In this document: one piece after another, positions 1 to 8,087 of the stretch | How positions within the stretch are numbered: the first letter of the stretch is position 1 | Layout of the letters: each line of letters starts with the position of its first letter | NCBI RefSeq assembly: GCF_003610555.1 | Contig: NZ_RAPQ01000009.1 | Coordinates: 496,001 to 560,000 of the forward strand | Length of the DNA: 64,000 nt | Direction of reading: 5' to 3' | From: Marinifilum flexuosum | GTDB lineage: Bacteria; Bacteroidota; Bacteroidia; Bacteroidales; Marinifilaceae | Made by a program: the position numbers and the translations under genes | The notes under the pieces: model-generated | The model's database searches: none | What the model was told of the DNA's origin: nothing | Seen by the model: only the letters and a program-made list of their open reading frames with translations

Positions 1-421
1 GATAATCCGTGTTCATTCCACCATTTCCAAACAAAGCAATAGAGAAACTACTTTTATCATTTAACATCCAGTTTGCACCAATTGAAGGAATAACAAACAT
101 TTTGCTATCACTTTTAACAGTCCCTGGAAGCAAACCAAAAGTACCAGGCATCATAGAAGGGTTACCCGTAACAGTATATTCTCTATTCGGATTAAACAAT
201 CCAACACTAATAGAATATTGCTTTCCTAAAGAAACCAAACCTGCTGGGTTTCCGTTGATTAAAGAATTTTTATACCATGCGATACCAACACCACCCATAC
301 CTTTACTTTGAGTACCGTACCCACAACTAAAATATCCATCGGTTGCCATTGCCTGATTTGTTACAAACATTCCAGAAAGCACCACAACCGCTGCAATAAT
401 AATTTTAATAGTTTGTTTCAT
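1..421 (-). CDS. FadL/OmpP1-family outer-membrane protein, N-terminal part (runs off the left edge)
   Basis: The first 140 residues of an outer-membrane protein can be read; the stop is outside the window. Residues 1-26 are a Sec signal peptide ending in NQAMA. The mature part begins with the motif GYGTQSKGMGGVGIA, which matches the N-terminal hatch region of FadL/TodX/OmpP1 proteins (GYG..A.GMGGA.VA), followed by an NPA(G) motif typical of the family. Such proteins carry fatty acids or other hydrophobic molecules across the outer membrane. The start is the ATG at 421-419. It lies downstream of the psr operon but is separated from it by a terminator, so it is likely a separate unit. Substrate cannot be told. 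Confidence 0.85.
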   Translation of the reverse strand, partial: MKQTIKIIIAAVVVLSGMFVTNQAMATDGYFSCGYGTQSKGMGGVGIAWYKNSLINGNPAGLVSLGKQYSISVGLFNPNREYTVTGNPSMMPGTFGLLPGTVKSDSKMFVIPSIGANWMLNDKSSFSIALFGNGGMNTDY

Positions 422-755
422 ATTCTTAATGAATTAGTTTTAATTAATTAGGATTTGAACACAAAATAGAAAGTCTAATCACATCCACATATGTTGTATA
501 TCATATATCTACATATTAATCCTATGACATTTTTAACTATCTATATTTTAATACTTTATTTTTTTGATTTTTTACACAATCGGCTAATTTTTATTTAATG
601 TAAATAAACAGATTATCAACTACTTGCATAATTAAAAATTCAAGAAGATATATATCATTGATGTTTCCGATTTTTATCTATCTAATTCACAACAGGTATC
701 AAAAAAGCCTTTTCGAAATTTATCGAAAAGGCTTCTTTTTATATTAATTGTTATA
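422..755. other. Intergenic region between psr operon end and fadL-like start
   Basis: The region has no credible gene. It holds the psr-operon terminator at its right end and the promoter and leader of the FadL-type gene at its left. The stretch 481-520 is rich in CATAT/ATATG motifs resembling those upstream of psrA, but I could not define a clean operator. Confidence 0.5.
699..734 (-). terminator. Intrinsic terminator of the psr/rhodanese operon
   Basis: On the minus strand a 12-bp perfect stem (AAGCCTTTTCGA pairing across a 6-nt loop) is followed by a run of six T. It sits 22 bases beyond the rhodanese stop. Confidence 0.85.
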
Positions 756-1376
756 CTAACAACCTCCTGCAGCACGTTTTTTCTTTTTGCGCTTTTTAAT
801 AGTAGGCTTTGTTTTTTTCACAGTATTGGTATTCGTTACCACAGCATTTCCACCTCCCAAGGCAGCACTTGCACCTTTTCTAAAGTCATATTTTGCAATT
901 TCATCATCCGCCATAACAGATTTTGGTGCCTGAGGATTTAAAATGGTTTCTGCCCAATAGTTTAATCCGCCTTGCATAACAAAATTGTTTTCGTATCCCA
1001 ATTGTCTAGTCAACATCCAGGCTTCATTTGCCTTTAGGTTCCCATTCGAATAAAAAACATTCATCTTCACGCCTTGATCGATATACTCCTCATATTCATC
1101 AGATAGAATCTGGGTTAAAGGAATATTGATTGCTCCTGGCAAGCTATATTTTTCAAACTCTGCCTGGCTACGAACATCTATAAGCTGAAGACTAGGGTCT
1201 TTTTGAACCAACATATCGGCAAGCTCATCAGTACTAACAAATTGTGTTCCATCCTTCACTTCATCAAGCAATTCTTCTGCCGTTAGTTTAAATGGTTTAG
1301 TTGTATTTTCGGGTATCGCTGCAATAATTATCCCTAAAGGAATAAATACAGAAGCTAATATTAATCTCATTTTCAT
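756..1376 (-). CDS. Membrane-anchored rhodanese-like protein without the active-site Cys, C-terminal single Cys
   Basis: This 206-residue protein has a hydrophobic N-terminal segment (residues 4-21), then a rhodanese domain (about residues 45-145) with the family landmarks LIDVRSQAEFEKYSLPGAINIP and a GYENNFVMQGGLNYW end. Where a rhodanese has the persulfide-forming Cys (V.YC..G.R) this one reads VFYSNGNLKA, so Ser110 replaces Cys. The C-terminus is a basic tail (KKRKKKKRAA) ending GGC; Cys206 is the only cysteine in the protein. It is the last gene of the psr-YeeE operon, so a role in handling sulfane sulfur or polysulfide is inferred. Normal thiosulfate sulfurtransferase activity through the usual residue is not expected. 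Confidence 0.9.
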   Translation of the reverse strand: MKMRLILASVFIPLGIIIAAIPENTTKPFKLTAEELLDEVKDGTQFVSTDELADMLVQKDPSLQLIDVRSQAEFEKYSLPGAINIPLTQILSDEYEEYIDQGVKMNVFYSNGNLKANEAWMLTRQLGYENNFVMQGGLNYWAETILNPQAPKSVMADDEIAKYDFRKGASAALGGGNAVVTNTNTVKKTKPTIKKRKKKKRAAGGC

Positions 1377-1401
1377 TATCGTGATTTTTGGTCATTAATA
1401 A

Positions 1402-1992
1402 TTAGTACTCTTCACGTGGGAATTTCTTTTCAGCCCATTCGCCAACCCAAAACATTGCAAATGCCATCAGAATAAGGCCAAGAGCAAATACACCTCGTGG
1501 AATATCAAGCAATTCATTCATTGTTGGAGTACCAATAAAATTAGCTTTATACATTTCTTCAAACAATGGATATCCTTCCGTAAAAAATACAATACCTAAA
1601 GTTAATCCACCGATAAAAGCAAGAGCATCAAGTTTTCCAATTGATATTGCACAAAATGCAGTACCCGGACAAAATCCTCCCATAATAAAACCAACACCCA
1701 TAACTACTCCACCAACAATTGCTGAAGTTACATAAGTTGGGTTGATATATACGAAATCTAAATCCATCCAACCAAAAAGACTAAAAAATAACATTCCAAC
1801 CATTGCTGTAATTGCAGCAGTAAAGAATACTTTTAATACTGTTGTGTCGTATCCATAGAACATTCCTGCCAATTTACAACTTGAAGAAAAACCACTTCCT
1901 TCCAACACAAATCCAAATCCGATTCCAATTAAAAATGCAATTAACAAATTGGTATCCGGTGAAATTATTTCATTAACAATTAATGGTGCCAT
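1402..1992 (-). CDS. YeeE/YedE-family sulfur transporter, half-size subunit 1
   Basis: This 196-residue membrane protein has about five hydrophobic segments. It carries two family motifs: GSGFSSSCKLA near residue 35 and GGFCPGTAFCA near residue 107. In the thiosulfate importer TsuA (YeeE) conserved cysteines in such motifs relay thiosulfate through the membrane; TsuA is a single chain of about 350 residues, whereas here the function is split between two half-size genes. It lies 25 bases downstream of the other half and just upstream of the rhodanese. Substrate thiosulfate or other sulfane sulfur is inferred from family and operon context, not shown. Confidence 0.9.
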   Translation of the reverse strand: MAPLIVNEIISPDTNLLIAFLIGIGFGFVLEGSGFSSSCKLAGMFYGYDTTVLKVFFTAAITAMVGMLFFSLFGWMDLDFVYINPTYVTSAIVGGVVMGVGFIMGGFCPGTAFCAISIGKLDALAFIGGLTLGIVFFTEGYPLFEEMYKANFIGTPTMNELLDIPRGVFALGLILMAFAMFWVGEWAEKKFPREEY

Positions 1993-2017
1993 AATTTATT
2001 TGTTTATACATTTAAAA

Positions 2018-2539
2018 TTAAATCCAATTCTTTCTAAAAAAGTAAGCCAACGCAAAAGCAGTTCCAAATATACAAGCCATGGTTAGAAAACCTCCAACTG
2101 ATAAAACTGCCATTCCGCTTAGTGCAGAACCACTGGTACATCCGCGCCCCAGTTGTGAGCCAAATCCGAAAAACATCCCACCAAGGATGGCAAAAATAAT
2201 TCTTCTTTTAGATGTAATTTTTGGTGAATGTTCAACCTTAAATTTTAAACGTTTCGCAAAAGCTCCCGATAAAAATCCACCTACCAAAACTCCCATCATT
2301 TGAAATACTAACCACGATTTCATCGGGTTTTCATGGCTCTCATTATAGTTTTTATAAAATGCTGAATTTTCAGCATGGCTAGGAGCAACAGTATTTACTG
2401 TAGATACCACTGCACTTTTAATTGCTCCACTTGCTCCCAATCCACGACCAGAAACAAAATTTGCAGCCAAAAGAACAAGTCCTAACAATACTCCTCCGAT
2501 ATACGGATTAAAGTATTTTGTTTTTTTCACTTCGCTCAT
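2018..2539 (-). CDS. YeeE/YedE-family sulfur transporter, half-size subunit 2
   Basis: The product is 173 residues long, with about four hydrophobic segments and the motifs SGRGLGASGA (residue 31 on) and GRGCTSGSALSG (near residue 132). The GRGCTSG motif is the second signature of the YeeE/YedE (DUF395) family and contains the likely relay cysteine. It sits between the NrfD-type subunit of the reductase and the other transporter half in a tightly spaced minus-strand operon. The two halves probably form one pore. A loop with His/Glu/Asn-rich sequence (residues 53-70) between segments 1 and 2 is not typical of the minimal family. Confidence 0.9.
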   Translation of the reverse strand: MSEVKKTKYFNPYIGGVLLGLVLLAANFVSGRGLGASGAIKSAVVSTVNTVAPSHAENSAFYKNYNESHENPMKSWLVFQMMGVLVGGFLSGAFAKRLKFKVEHSPKITSKRRIIFAILGGMFFGFGSQLGRGCTSGSALSGMAVLSVGGFLTMACIFGTAFALAYFFRKNWI

Positions 2540-2572
2540 TTTATAGTGTTTTAAAGTTTTTCAATAATTAGA

Positions 2573-3514
2573 TTAGTAAAGCCATCTGCTTGCCTGTCCT
2601 GCGTAAGCAATAATAAATCGAAGCATAACACTTCCAAAAAGCACCAACACAACAGGTATTGCAACAGGAATTTTAAATCCTTTCAACTCCATTCCTTCAA
2701 GGATTGCAGGAACAATCATTCCCAAGAACACAACGAAAATCCAGAATGGTGCAGTATATGCTCCTCCTAAAAATAAATTGGCAGCATCAATCTGCACCTG
2801 AGTACTTGCCAAGAATCCCATAAACATATGGATGATCAAGAACAATTCAATTCCAATAATCATTAGATCCAATTGTGCAAATCTCTTACGTTCTAAATGG
2901 TTTTTCGACATCCAAATTACAACCGCTGCACCTGCAGATAATCCCGATGCAAGGAACAAAGGGCCAAGTATTGAAGTATTCCAAAGTGGACGAGCATTAA
3001 ATGCAGAAAATAATATTCCTGTATAAATTCCTAAAATCGCTGATGAAATCAGCATGATCCACGCAAGTGTTTTTTTATGCTTCTTGAAAAATTCAATCAA
3101 TTCTTCGATTACATCAAATTTCCAATTCCATTTTGGGAATATGTCCTTCATGTGTATCGCCGTCCAAATGATTGACAATGGTGTCACTACCATTAAGGTC
3201 CATGCTCCCCAAGACATAGGTGATTCCAAGCGAATGGTGGTATACAATCTCCAGAAATACAATTTGTGGTGCAAATCTAAAAACAAAGCAATAAGGCCCA
3301 GAACCAAAGCTATTGGGGCTATAATTGGGGCTATTTTAACTGCGGTTTTGTATTCATTCTCTTTATTACGAATGGTATAAAGGGCTGCAAAAAACATTAA
3401 ACCAGCAGCCAAACCTCCCAAAAACAAATAGGTTGGAATTTCCCAATGCCAAACATGTAATTGAGGGTCGATTAGAGGATTGTTTCTCCCGCTTACAATA
3501 ATTTCTTCTCTCAT
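2573..3514 (-). CDS. psrC: NrfD/PsrC-type membrane quinol-binding subunit of polysulfide/thiosulfate reductase
   Basis: This 313-residue integral membrane protein shows about eight hydrophobic helices and the NrfD start pattern (WHWEIPTYLFLGGLAAG). NrfD/PsrC proteins take electrons from menaquinol in the membrane and pass them to the iron-sulfur subunit. The gene lies 12 bases after the ferredoxin subunit gene and 33 bases before the YeeE half, so the reductase and the transporters are probably one transcript. The menaquinone genes elsewhere in the window fit this electron donor. The assignment to Psr rather than another CISM-family complex rests on the neighbours. Confidence 0.92.
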   Translation of the reverse strand: MREEIIVSGRNNPLIDPQLHVWHWEIPTYLFLGGLAAGLMFFAALYTIRNKENEYKTAVKIAPIIAPIALVLGLIALFLDLHHKLYFWRLYTTIRLESPMSWGAWTLMVVTPLSIIWTAIHMKDIFPKWNWKFDVIEELIEFFKKHKKTLAWIMLISSAILGIYTGILFSAFNARPLWNTSILGPLFLASGLSAGAAVVIWMSKNHLERKRFAQLDLMIIGIELFLIIHMFMGFLASTQVQIDAANLFLGGAYTAPFWIFVVFLGMIVPAILEGMELKGFKIPVAIPVVLVLFGSVMLRFIIAYAGQASRWLY

Positions 3515-3526
3515 TTTTTAACAGTT

Positions 3527-4060
3527 TTAGATTAGGAAATACAAATGAGGTTTTGTTCCTGCTTCAGGAATTAAGGTTTTATATTTTCTCTTTTTTAAGA
3601 TTTGTGAAACTTCACTTCTTGGATCGTCCAAATCACCAAAGTACATACATTTGGTTGGACAAACTGCTACACAAGCTGGCTGCATTCCTTTTTTCACTCT
3701 ATGCAAGCAGAATGTACACTTGTCTACATATCCTTCTGGGTGAACAAAACGCGCATCGTATGGACAAGAAGTTATACAGGCACTACAACCAATACACTCA
3801 TTCTTAGTTACAAGTACAGTTCCTCCTTCTGAGTAATGACTTGCACCCGTTGGACAACAACGCACACAAGGAGAATTCTCACAGTGATTGCATCGTTCTG
3901 AACGCAGTTCCATTTCCAATTGAGGATAAGTTCCATCCATTACTTCTACAACCCAATCGCGGCAATACCCGATTGGCACATCGTTTTCAGTTTGGCAAGC
4001 TACTACACAGTCGCTGCAACCTACACACTTTTTAGTATCAATAGCCATTGCATATCTCAT
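3527..4060 (-). CDS. psrB: Four-cluster ferredoxin subunit (PsrB/PhsB/NrfC type)
   Basis: The protein is 177 residues with four Cys motifs for 4Fe-4S clusters: CVGCSDCVVAC at residues 12-22, CNHCENSPCVRCCP, CIGCSACITSCP, and the split CTFC...CVAVCP pair. There is no Tat signal of its own, as is usual for subunits exported in complex with a Tat-bearing partner. It would wire electrons from the NrfD-type subunit to the molybdenum subunit. It begins 3 bases after the catalytic gene stop, indicating translational coupling. Confidence 0.93.
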   Translation of the reverse strand: MRYAMAIDTKKCVGCSDCVVACQTENDVPIGYCRDWVVEVMDGTYPQLEMELRSERCNHCENSPCVRCCPTGASHYSEGGTVLVTKNECIGCSACITSCPYDARFVHPEGYVDKCTFCLHRVKKGMQPACVAVCPTKCMYFGDLDDPRSEVSQILKKRKYKTLIPEAGTKPHLYFLI

Positions 4061-4063
4061 AGC

Positions 4064-6301
4064 TTACACCTCCGATTTTTTAATATCAGTTCTAAATGTT
4101 ACAAAGTTTCCTCTCATTCCGGTACCTCCCATAATAGGATCTGTCATTACATTGGTAATTAGTTGAGTATCACTAACTCCTTTACCAAAGCATCTTTTCA
4201 TTCTCTTATCTGCATGTCCGAAACCGTGTACCATATATATCGAATCGAATCTTATTCTTTCGGTTACTCTTACTTTTATTGGAAACTCAGAAATAACTCC
4301 ATCTTGATTTTCCAGGTAAACATACTGTCCGCTACTTAAATCCCATTCTTTGGCAACTTTTGGATTCACCCAACAAGTATTCTCATCCATTAAATCTGTC
4401 AAATTTGGATTATTGGCAGTTCTACTGAAAGTGTGCATAGGAGCTCTTCCGTATATTAGTCTATAAAATCCTTCTTCTGGTTCTGGATGTGGAGTATAAA
4501 CCGGCATTGGATCGAATCCTTCTTCTTCTAGGGCAGTAGAATACAACTCTATTTTTCCTGTATTAGTATTGAACTCCACATCTTCTCCATCAGCAAAGTA
4601 CAAATCATCGAATTCTCGTTCCAATTTCTTCACACCAACGCGTTGCATTTCCTCTAACGAAGTTCCAACTTGCTTCAATTCCCAATCAATCTCTTCTTCT
4701 ATATTTTCAAATGGAAAATAATCAAGCAGATCAAGTTTTTTTGCTAATTCTCTAGCCATCCAATATGCAGGCTTAGTATTGTAAAGTGGATCAACAGCTG
4801 GCATTCTCAAGGCAATACTAGGCTCTCTTCCTTGCGATATTCTAAGTGCATCATATCTTTCCAAGTAAGTACACTCTGGTAAAACCACATCAGCATATCC
4901 GGTAATTTCCATAGGCATGGTATCCACAACCGCAATTAAGTCTAGCTCTTGAATAGCTTGAATAGTCTTTTTTTGATCAGGCAAAGTGTTAATTAGGTTG
5001 GTTCCATTTACGATCCAAGCTTTTATGGCATAATCCATATCTGGACCAGGAATGGATGCATCACAAACACCAGAAGCTAAAGCTAAGTCCGCCAAATTGT
5101 ATTTACCATCCATTGCATCACGCCAGTTTTTCTTTGGTTTTGGAAATGCTGGTAATTTATAATGTGGTACTTCTGCCTTTTCAGGATTGTAGAATCCACC
5201 ACGTCTTCCCCAACTTCCTAGTAATGCATTCAAAATAGCAACAGCACGTAATCTTTGCGTATCATCTCCGTACCAGGTTACATGACGACCTGGATGTACA
5301 ATTACAGCAGGAGCTGCATTAGCCATTTCTCTGGCTGTTTCTCTAATTTGCTGTGGCTTAATGGTAGTTACACCATAGGCCCACTCTGGTGTATATCGTT
5401 GAATGTGATCTTTTAATTGATCAAATCCAAAAGTATATTTTTCAACGTATTCTTTGTCGTATAATCCTTCATTGATGATTACATTCATCCATGCAAGTAA
5501 AAGAGCATTATCAGTAGCAGGTTTAATTGGCAACCAATGTTTAGATTTTCCTGCAACTGTTGAAAATCTTGGATCAACAGTAATAATATTAGCTCCTTTA
5601 TCAATGGCATCTGACATTTCCTGTACCTGACCATTGTGCATATTTTCACCCAAATGCGAACCTATTAACACCAAACATTTGGTATCTCTAATATCGGTAT
5701 TCTCTGGAGAATTAATTCCTTGTCCAAAAGTTGAAATAAATGCAACTTCTCTTGGTCCACGACACTGAGCATATGAAGGAGCTGCAATATTGTTTGATCC
5801 AAATGCTTTTAAAAGTTTTCCGAAGTATTTCCCACCTGAACCATGTGTAAATAAAGCTGTACTCTCAGGCCCATGCTCCTTTTTGATCTGCTTCATTTTA
5901 GTTGCAATAAACTCGAAAGCTTCATCCCAACTGGCCTCAACATAGGTTTGATTTCCGTCTATTTCTTTACGAATTAAAGGAGTTTTTAAGCGATCCTCAT
6001 CGTAATACATTCCAACCCCGCCTGTTCCTCTCGGACAAAAGCGACCATTACAGTTTGGATCTAAATCATTTCCTATGATCTTCTTAATTCTTCCATTCTC
6101 ATCCTTATAAACCCAGCCTGCACATTTCCAAAAACATACCTCGCAATAGGTCGGAGTCCGAGTAAAATCATATGGTCCCTTAAAGTATGATTTATTATCT
6201 TTCACCAAACTATTTGCAAAGGATTCTAATAATCCTCCTCCAAAAATTAATCCGGCGGTACTTAAGGAACTAATTTTAATAAATTGTCTTCTGCTCTTCA
6301 T
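4064..6301 (-). CDS. psrA: Molybdopterin oxidoreductase, polysulfide/thiosulfate reductase catalytic subunit (PsrA/PhsA family)
   Basis: This 745-residue protein starts with a Tat signal (SRRQFIK at residues 3-9, hydrophobic stretch to about residue 30). The first mature domain binds a 4Fe-4S cluster through Cys53, Cys56, Cys60 and Cys89 (CEVCFWKC and FCPRG). Cys180 in SYAQCRGP is at the place of the molybdenum-ligating Cys of PsrA/PhsA enzymes. The rest follows the bis-MGD oxidoreductase pattern through to the C-terminal molydopterin dinucleotide-binding domain. Enzymes of this family reduce polysulfide, thiosulfate or tetrathionate outside the cytoplasmic membrane; which one cannot be read from sequence. 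The YeeE pair and rhodanese downstream favour thiosulfate or polysulfide. mobA lies upstream on the same strand. Confidence 0.93.
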   Translation of the reverse strand: MKSRRQFIKISSLSTAGLIFGGGLLESFANSLVKDNKSYFKGPYDFTRTPTYCEVCFWKCAGWVYKDENGRIKKIIGNDLDPNCNGRFCPRGTGGVGMYYDEDRLKTPLIRKEIDGNQTYVEASWDEAFEFIATKMKQIKKEHGPESTALFTHGSGGKYFGKLLKAFGSNNIAAPSYAQCRGPREVAFISTFGQGINSPENTDIRDTKCLVLIGSHLGENMHNGQVQEMSDAIDKGANIITVDPRFSTVAGKSKHWLPIKPATDNALLLAWMNVIINEGLYDKEYVEKYTFGFDQLKDHIQRYTPEWAYGVTTIKPQQIRETAREMANAAPAVIVHPGRHVTWYGDDTQRLRAVAILNALLGSWGRRGGFYNPEKAEVPHYKLPAFPKPKKNWRDAMDGKYNLADLALASGVCDASIPGPDMDYAIKAWIVNGTNLINTLPDQKKTIQAIQELDLIAVVDTMPMEITGYADVVLPECTYLERYDALRISQGREPSIALRMPAVDPLYNTKPAYWMARELAKKLDLLDYFPFENIEEEIDWELKQVGTSLEEMQRVGVKKLEREFDDLYFADGEDVEFNTNTGKIELYSTALEEEGFDPMPVYTPHPEPEEGFYRLIYGRAPMHTFSRTANNPNLTDLMDENTCWVNPKVAKEWDLSSGQYVYLENQDGVISEFPIKVRVTERIRFDSIYMVHGFGHADKRMKRCFGKGVSDTQLITNVMTDPIMGGTGMRGNFVTFRTDIKKSEV

Positions 6302-6612
6302 CTTGTGACTTCTTTATGCTTTAACACATGAACACATATAGAAAACTATATCTATGGATGTAAACATATATTAAATGAGGAATAGACAATATGCTCTACA
6401 ACATATTTTTGGGATTTGTAATTGGTCTAAACAAAGCAAAATGTCGAAATCCTCTGATTTAAACACATATGCAACTATTTAGATCTTTACTAAATTACAT
6501 TTGATGTATTATTTCTTTAATAAGAGAGTTTTACATCCTTTATTTAAAGATATACCAAGAGCATTGAAGATTTATCCTCCTATGTTTATAGCGATAAAAA
6601 TCTGCAAAAATA
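6302..6612. promoter_or_regulatory. Upstream region of the psr operon with repeated AACACATAT-type motifs
   Basis: There is no credible gene here; a 67-codon plus-strand frame has no recognisable features. Related motifs recur upstream of psrA: AACACATATA at 6331, AAACATATAT at 6362, CAACATATTT at 6399 and AAACACATAT at 6461. They could be sites for an anaerobic or sulfur-responsive regulator, or simply AT-rich sequence. I did not find a good TAnnTTTG box. Confidence 0.35.
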
Positions 6613-7191
6613 CTACAGGTTGTTTAAGTCTTCTGGGCTATTCGCATTTGATAAAATATTATCACGGTAATATTTTAAATCTTGAGTCACCAAGTACTCC
6701 TTAGCCTTAATTTTTTCAAGCAATTTCATCATCTTGTAATTTCCATTAAGCAATTCACTCTCTATGGTTAAAAAACATGATCTTTTATAGATTGCCACCA
6801 GAGGTTGCTTTTTACCCTTACTGTCAACTGCATAAATTAAATCGGCCTCACGTATATTTTTAAAAAGATCTTTAAAAAGTTCAGTCGGAACATTAGGAAC
6901 ATCGCAAGAAATTACATAATAATAATCCGCACTAATATTCTTCATGCATGAATATATTCCTCCTATTGGACCACAATTGGCAATTTCATCTTTAATAACA
7001 GGAAGATTCAAATAGTTGTAATCCTCATTATTAGAACTAATCACAATATTATTGCAAATGGAATTTAGACATTTTACAGAGTATTCTATTAAAGCTTTAC
7101 TTTGCCACTTTACCAATCCCTTCTCTGTTCCCATTCTTGAGCTCTTGCCACCAGAAAGAACTATACCTATTGATTTTTTTTCCTGAATCAT
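6613..7191 (-). CDS. mobA: Molybdenum cofactor guanylyltransferase
   Basis: The 192-residue protein has the nucleotide-binding signature of MobA near its start (GIVLSGGKSSRMGTEKG), the NCGPIGGIYS motif that follows the metal/GTP site, and the CDVPNVP motif. MobA attaches GMP to molybdopterin to give MGD, the cofactor form required by PsrA next door. The start is the ATG at 7191-7189; a TTG two codons upstream is in frame but less likely. A perfect TAnnTTTG box (TATATTTG, 7202-7195 on the minus strand) ends only three bases before this ATG, which would give a leaderless message if used. Confidence 0.93.
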   Translation of the reverse strand: MIQEKKSIGIVLSGGKSSRMGTEKGLVKWQSKALIEYSVKCLNSICNNIVISSNNEDYNYLNLPVIKDEIANCGPIGGIYSCMKNISADYYYVISCDVPNVPTELFKDLFKNIREADLIYAVDSKGKKQPLVAIYKRSCFLTIESELLNGNYKMMKLLEKIKAKEYLVTQDLKYYRDNILSNANSPEDLNNL

Positions 7192-7303
7192 ATCCAAATA
7201 TAGAGAAGATTAGGAAAGATCACCACTTTAAGAACTTTTAACTTTTATATGAAAAAACCAAATACTATCTTTAGAATGATTATAAATAATAAAACCGGAA
7301 AGT

Positions 7304-7921
7304 ATGAAAAAATCAATAGTTTTAATTTTCATGTTGGTTTCCGGAGTAATATTCGGTAAAACAAATATGAATACGGAAAATCAATCAAAAAAAATGGAGG
7401 TAGCAAGTTTTGGTGCAGGATGTTTTTGGTGTGTGGAAGCTATTTTTCAAGAGCTAAATGGAGTTGAGAAAGTAGAATCGGGATATATGGGTGGAGATAC
7501 AAAAAATCCAACTTATAAAGAGATTTGTACTGGTGAAACCGGACATGCCGAGATTTGCCAAATCACCTATGATGCAAATGTAATTAGCTTTGAAGACCTC
7601 CTTGAAGTATTTTGGCAAACACATAATCCAACAACTTTAAACCGACAAGGAGCAGATGTTGGGACGCAATACAGATCGGCAGTATTTTACCATTCTGACG
7701 AACAAAAAGAACTTGCTTTGCAGTATAAAGAAAAACTAAGTGATTCTGGAGCCTGGGATGATCCTATTGTTACAGAAATTACTCCTGCTTCAAAGTTTTA
7801 TATTGCAGAAAACTACCACCAGGATTATTTCAATAACAATTCTAACCAGCCATATTGTAGTTTTGTAATCAAGCCCAAGATGGAAAAGTTTAAACAAGTT
7901 TTTAAAAATAAATTGAAATAA
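7304..7921 (+). CDS. msrA: Peptide methionine sulfoxide reductase MsrA with signal peptide
   Basis: This 205-residue protein begins with a Sec-type signal (residues 1-18) and then the MsrA core. The active-site motif GCFWC places the catalytic Cys at residue 40 and a second Cys at 43. Further family motifs are VESGYMGG, GETGHAE and the C-terminal NYHQDYF. It reduces methionine-S-sulfoxide in proteins; the signal peptide indicates work in the periplasm, or at the membrane. It is divergent from mobA across about 110 bases, and is followed closely by a terminator, so it seems to be transcribed alone. Confidence 0.95.
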   Translation: MKKSIVLIFMLVSGVIFGKTNMNTENQSKKMEVASFGAGCFWCVEAIFQELNGVEKVESGYMGGDTKNPTYKEICTGETGHAEICQITYDANVISFEDLLEVFWQTHNPTTLNRQGADVGTQYRSAVFYHSDEQKELALQYKEKLSDSGAWDDPIVTEITPASKFYIAENYHQDYFNNNSNQPYCSFVIKPKMEKFKQVFKNKLK

Positions 7922-7926
7922 ATTAG

Positions 7927-7951
7927 GTGCACCTTTAGGGGTGCATTTTTC
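7927..7951 (+). terminator. Intrinsic terminator of msrA
   Basis: TGCACCT pairs with GGGTGCA (7928-7934 with 7939-7945, one G-T pair) around a TTAG loop, followed by TTTTT. It starts 7 bases after the stop. Confidence 0.75.
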
Positions 7952-8087
7952 CTCATTATTTATGCATACGTTTGCGCTACTGCAAAATTACCCCTCTATC
8001 AAAAGTTAAAATTTCTTAAAGAATTGTAACACACTGTTAATTGTATTTCTTGTATTTTTATGTTTCTATTTCCTAAAACACACTTAT

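Noticed and set aside
54-311. 100-codon plus-strand frame at the left edge
   Set aside because: It is the antisense of the FadL-type gene, whose minus-strand frame has a signal peptide and family motifs.
6501-6704. 67-codon plus-strand frame overlapping the end of mobA
   Set aside because: It overlaps the end of mobA on the opposite strand and has no signal, domain or start context.
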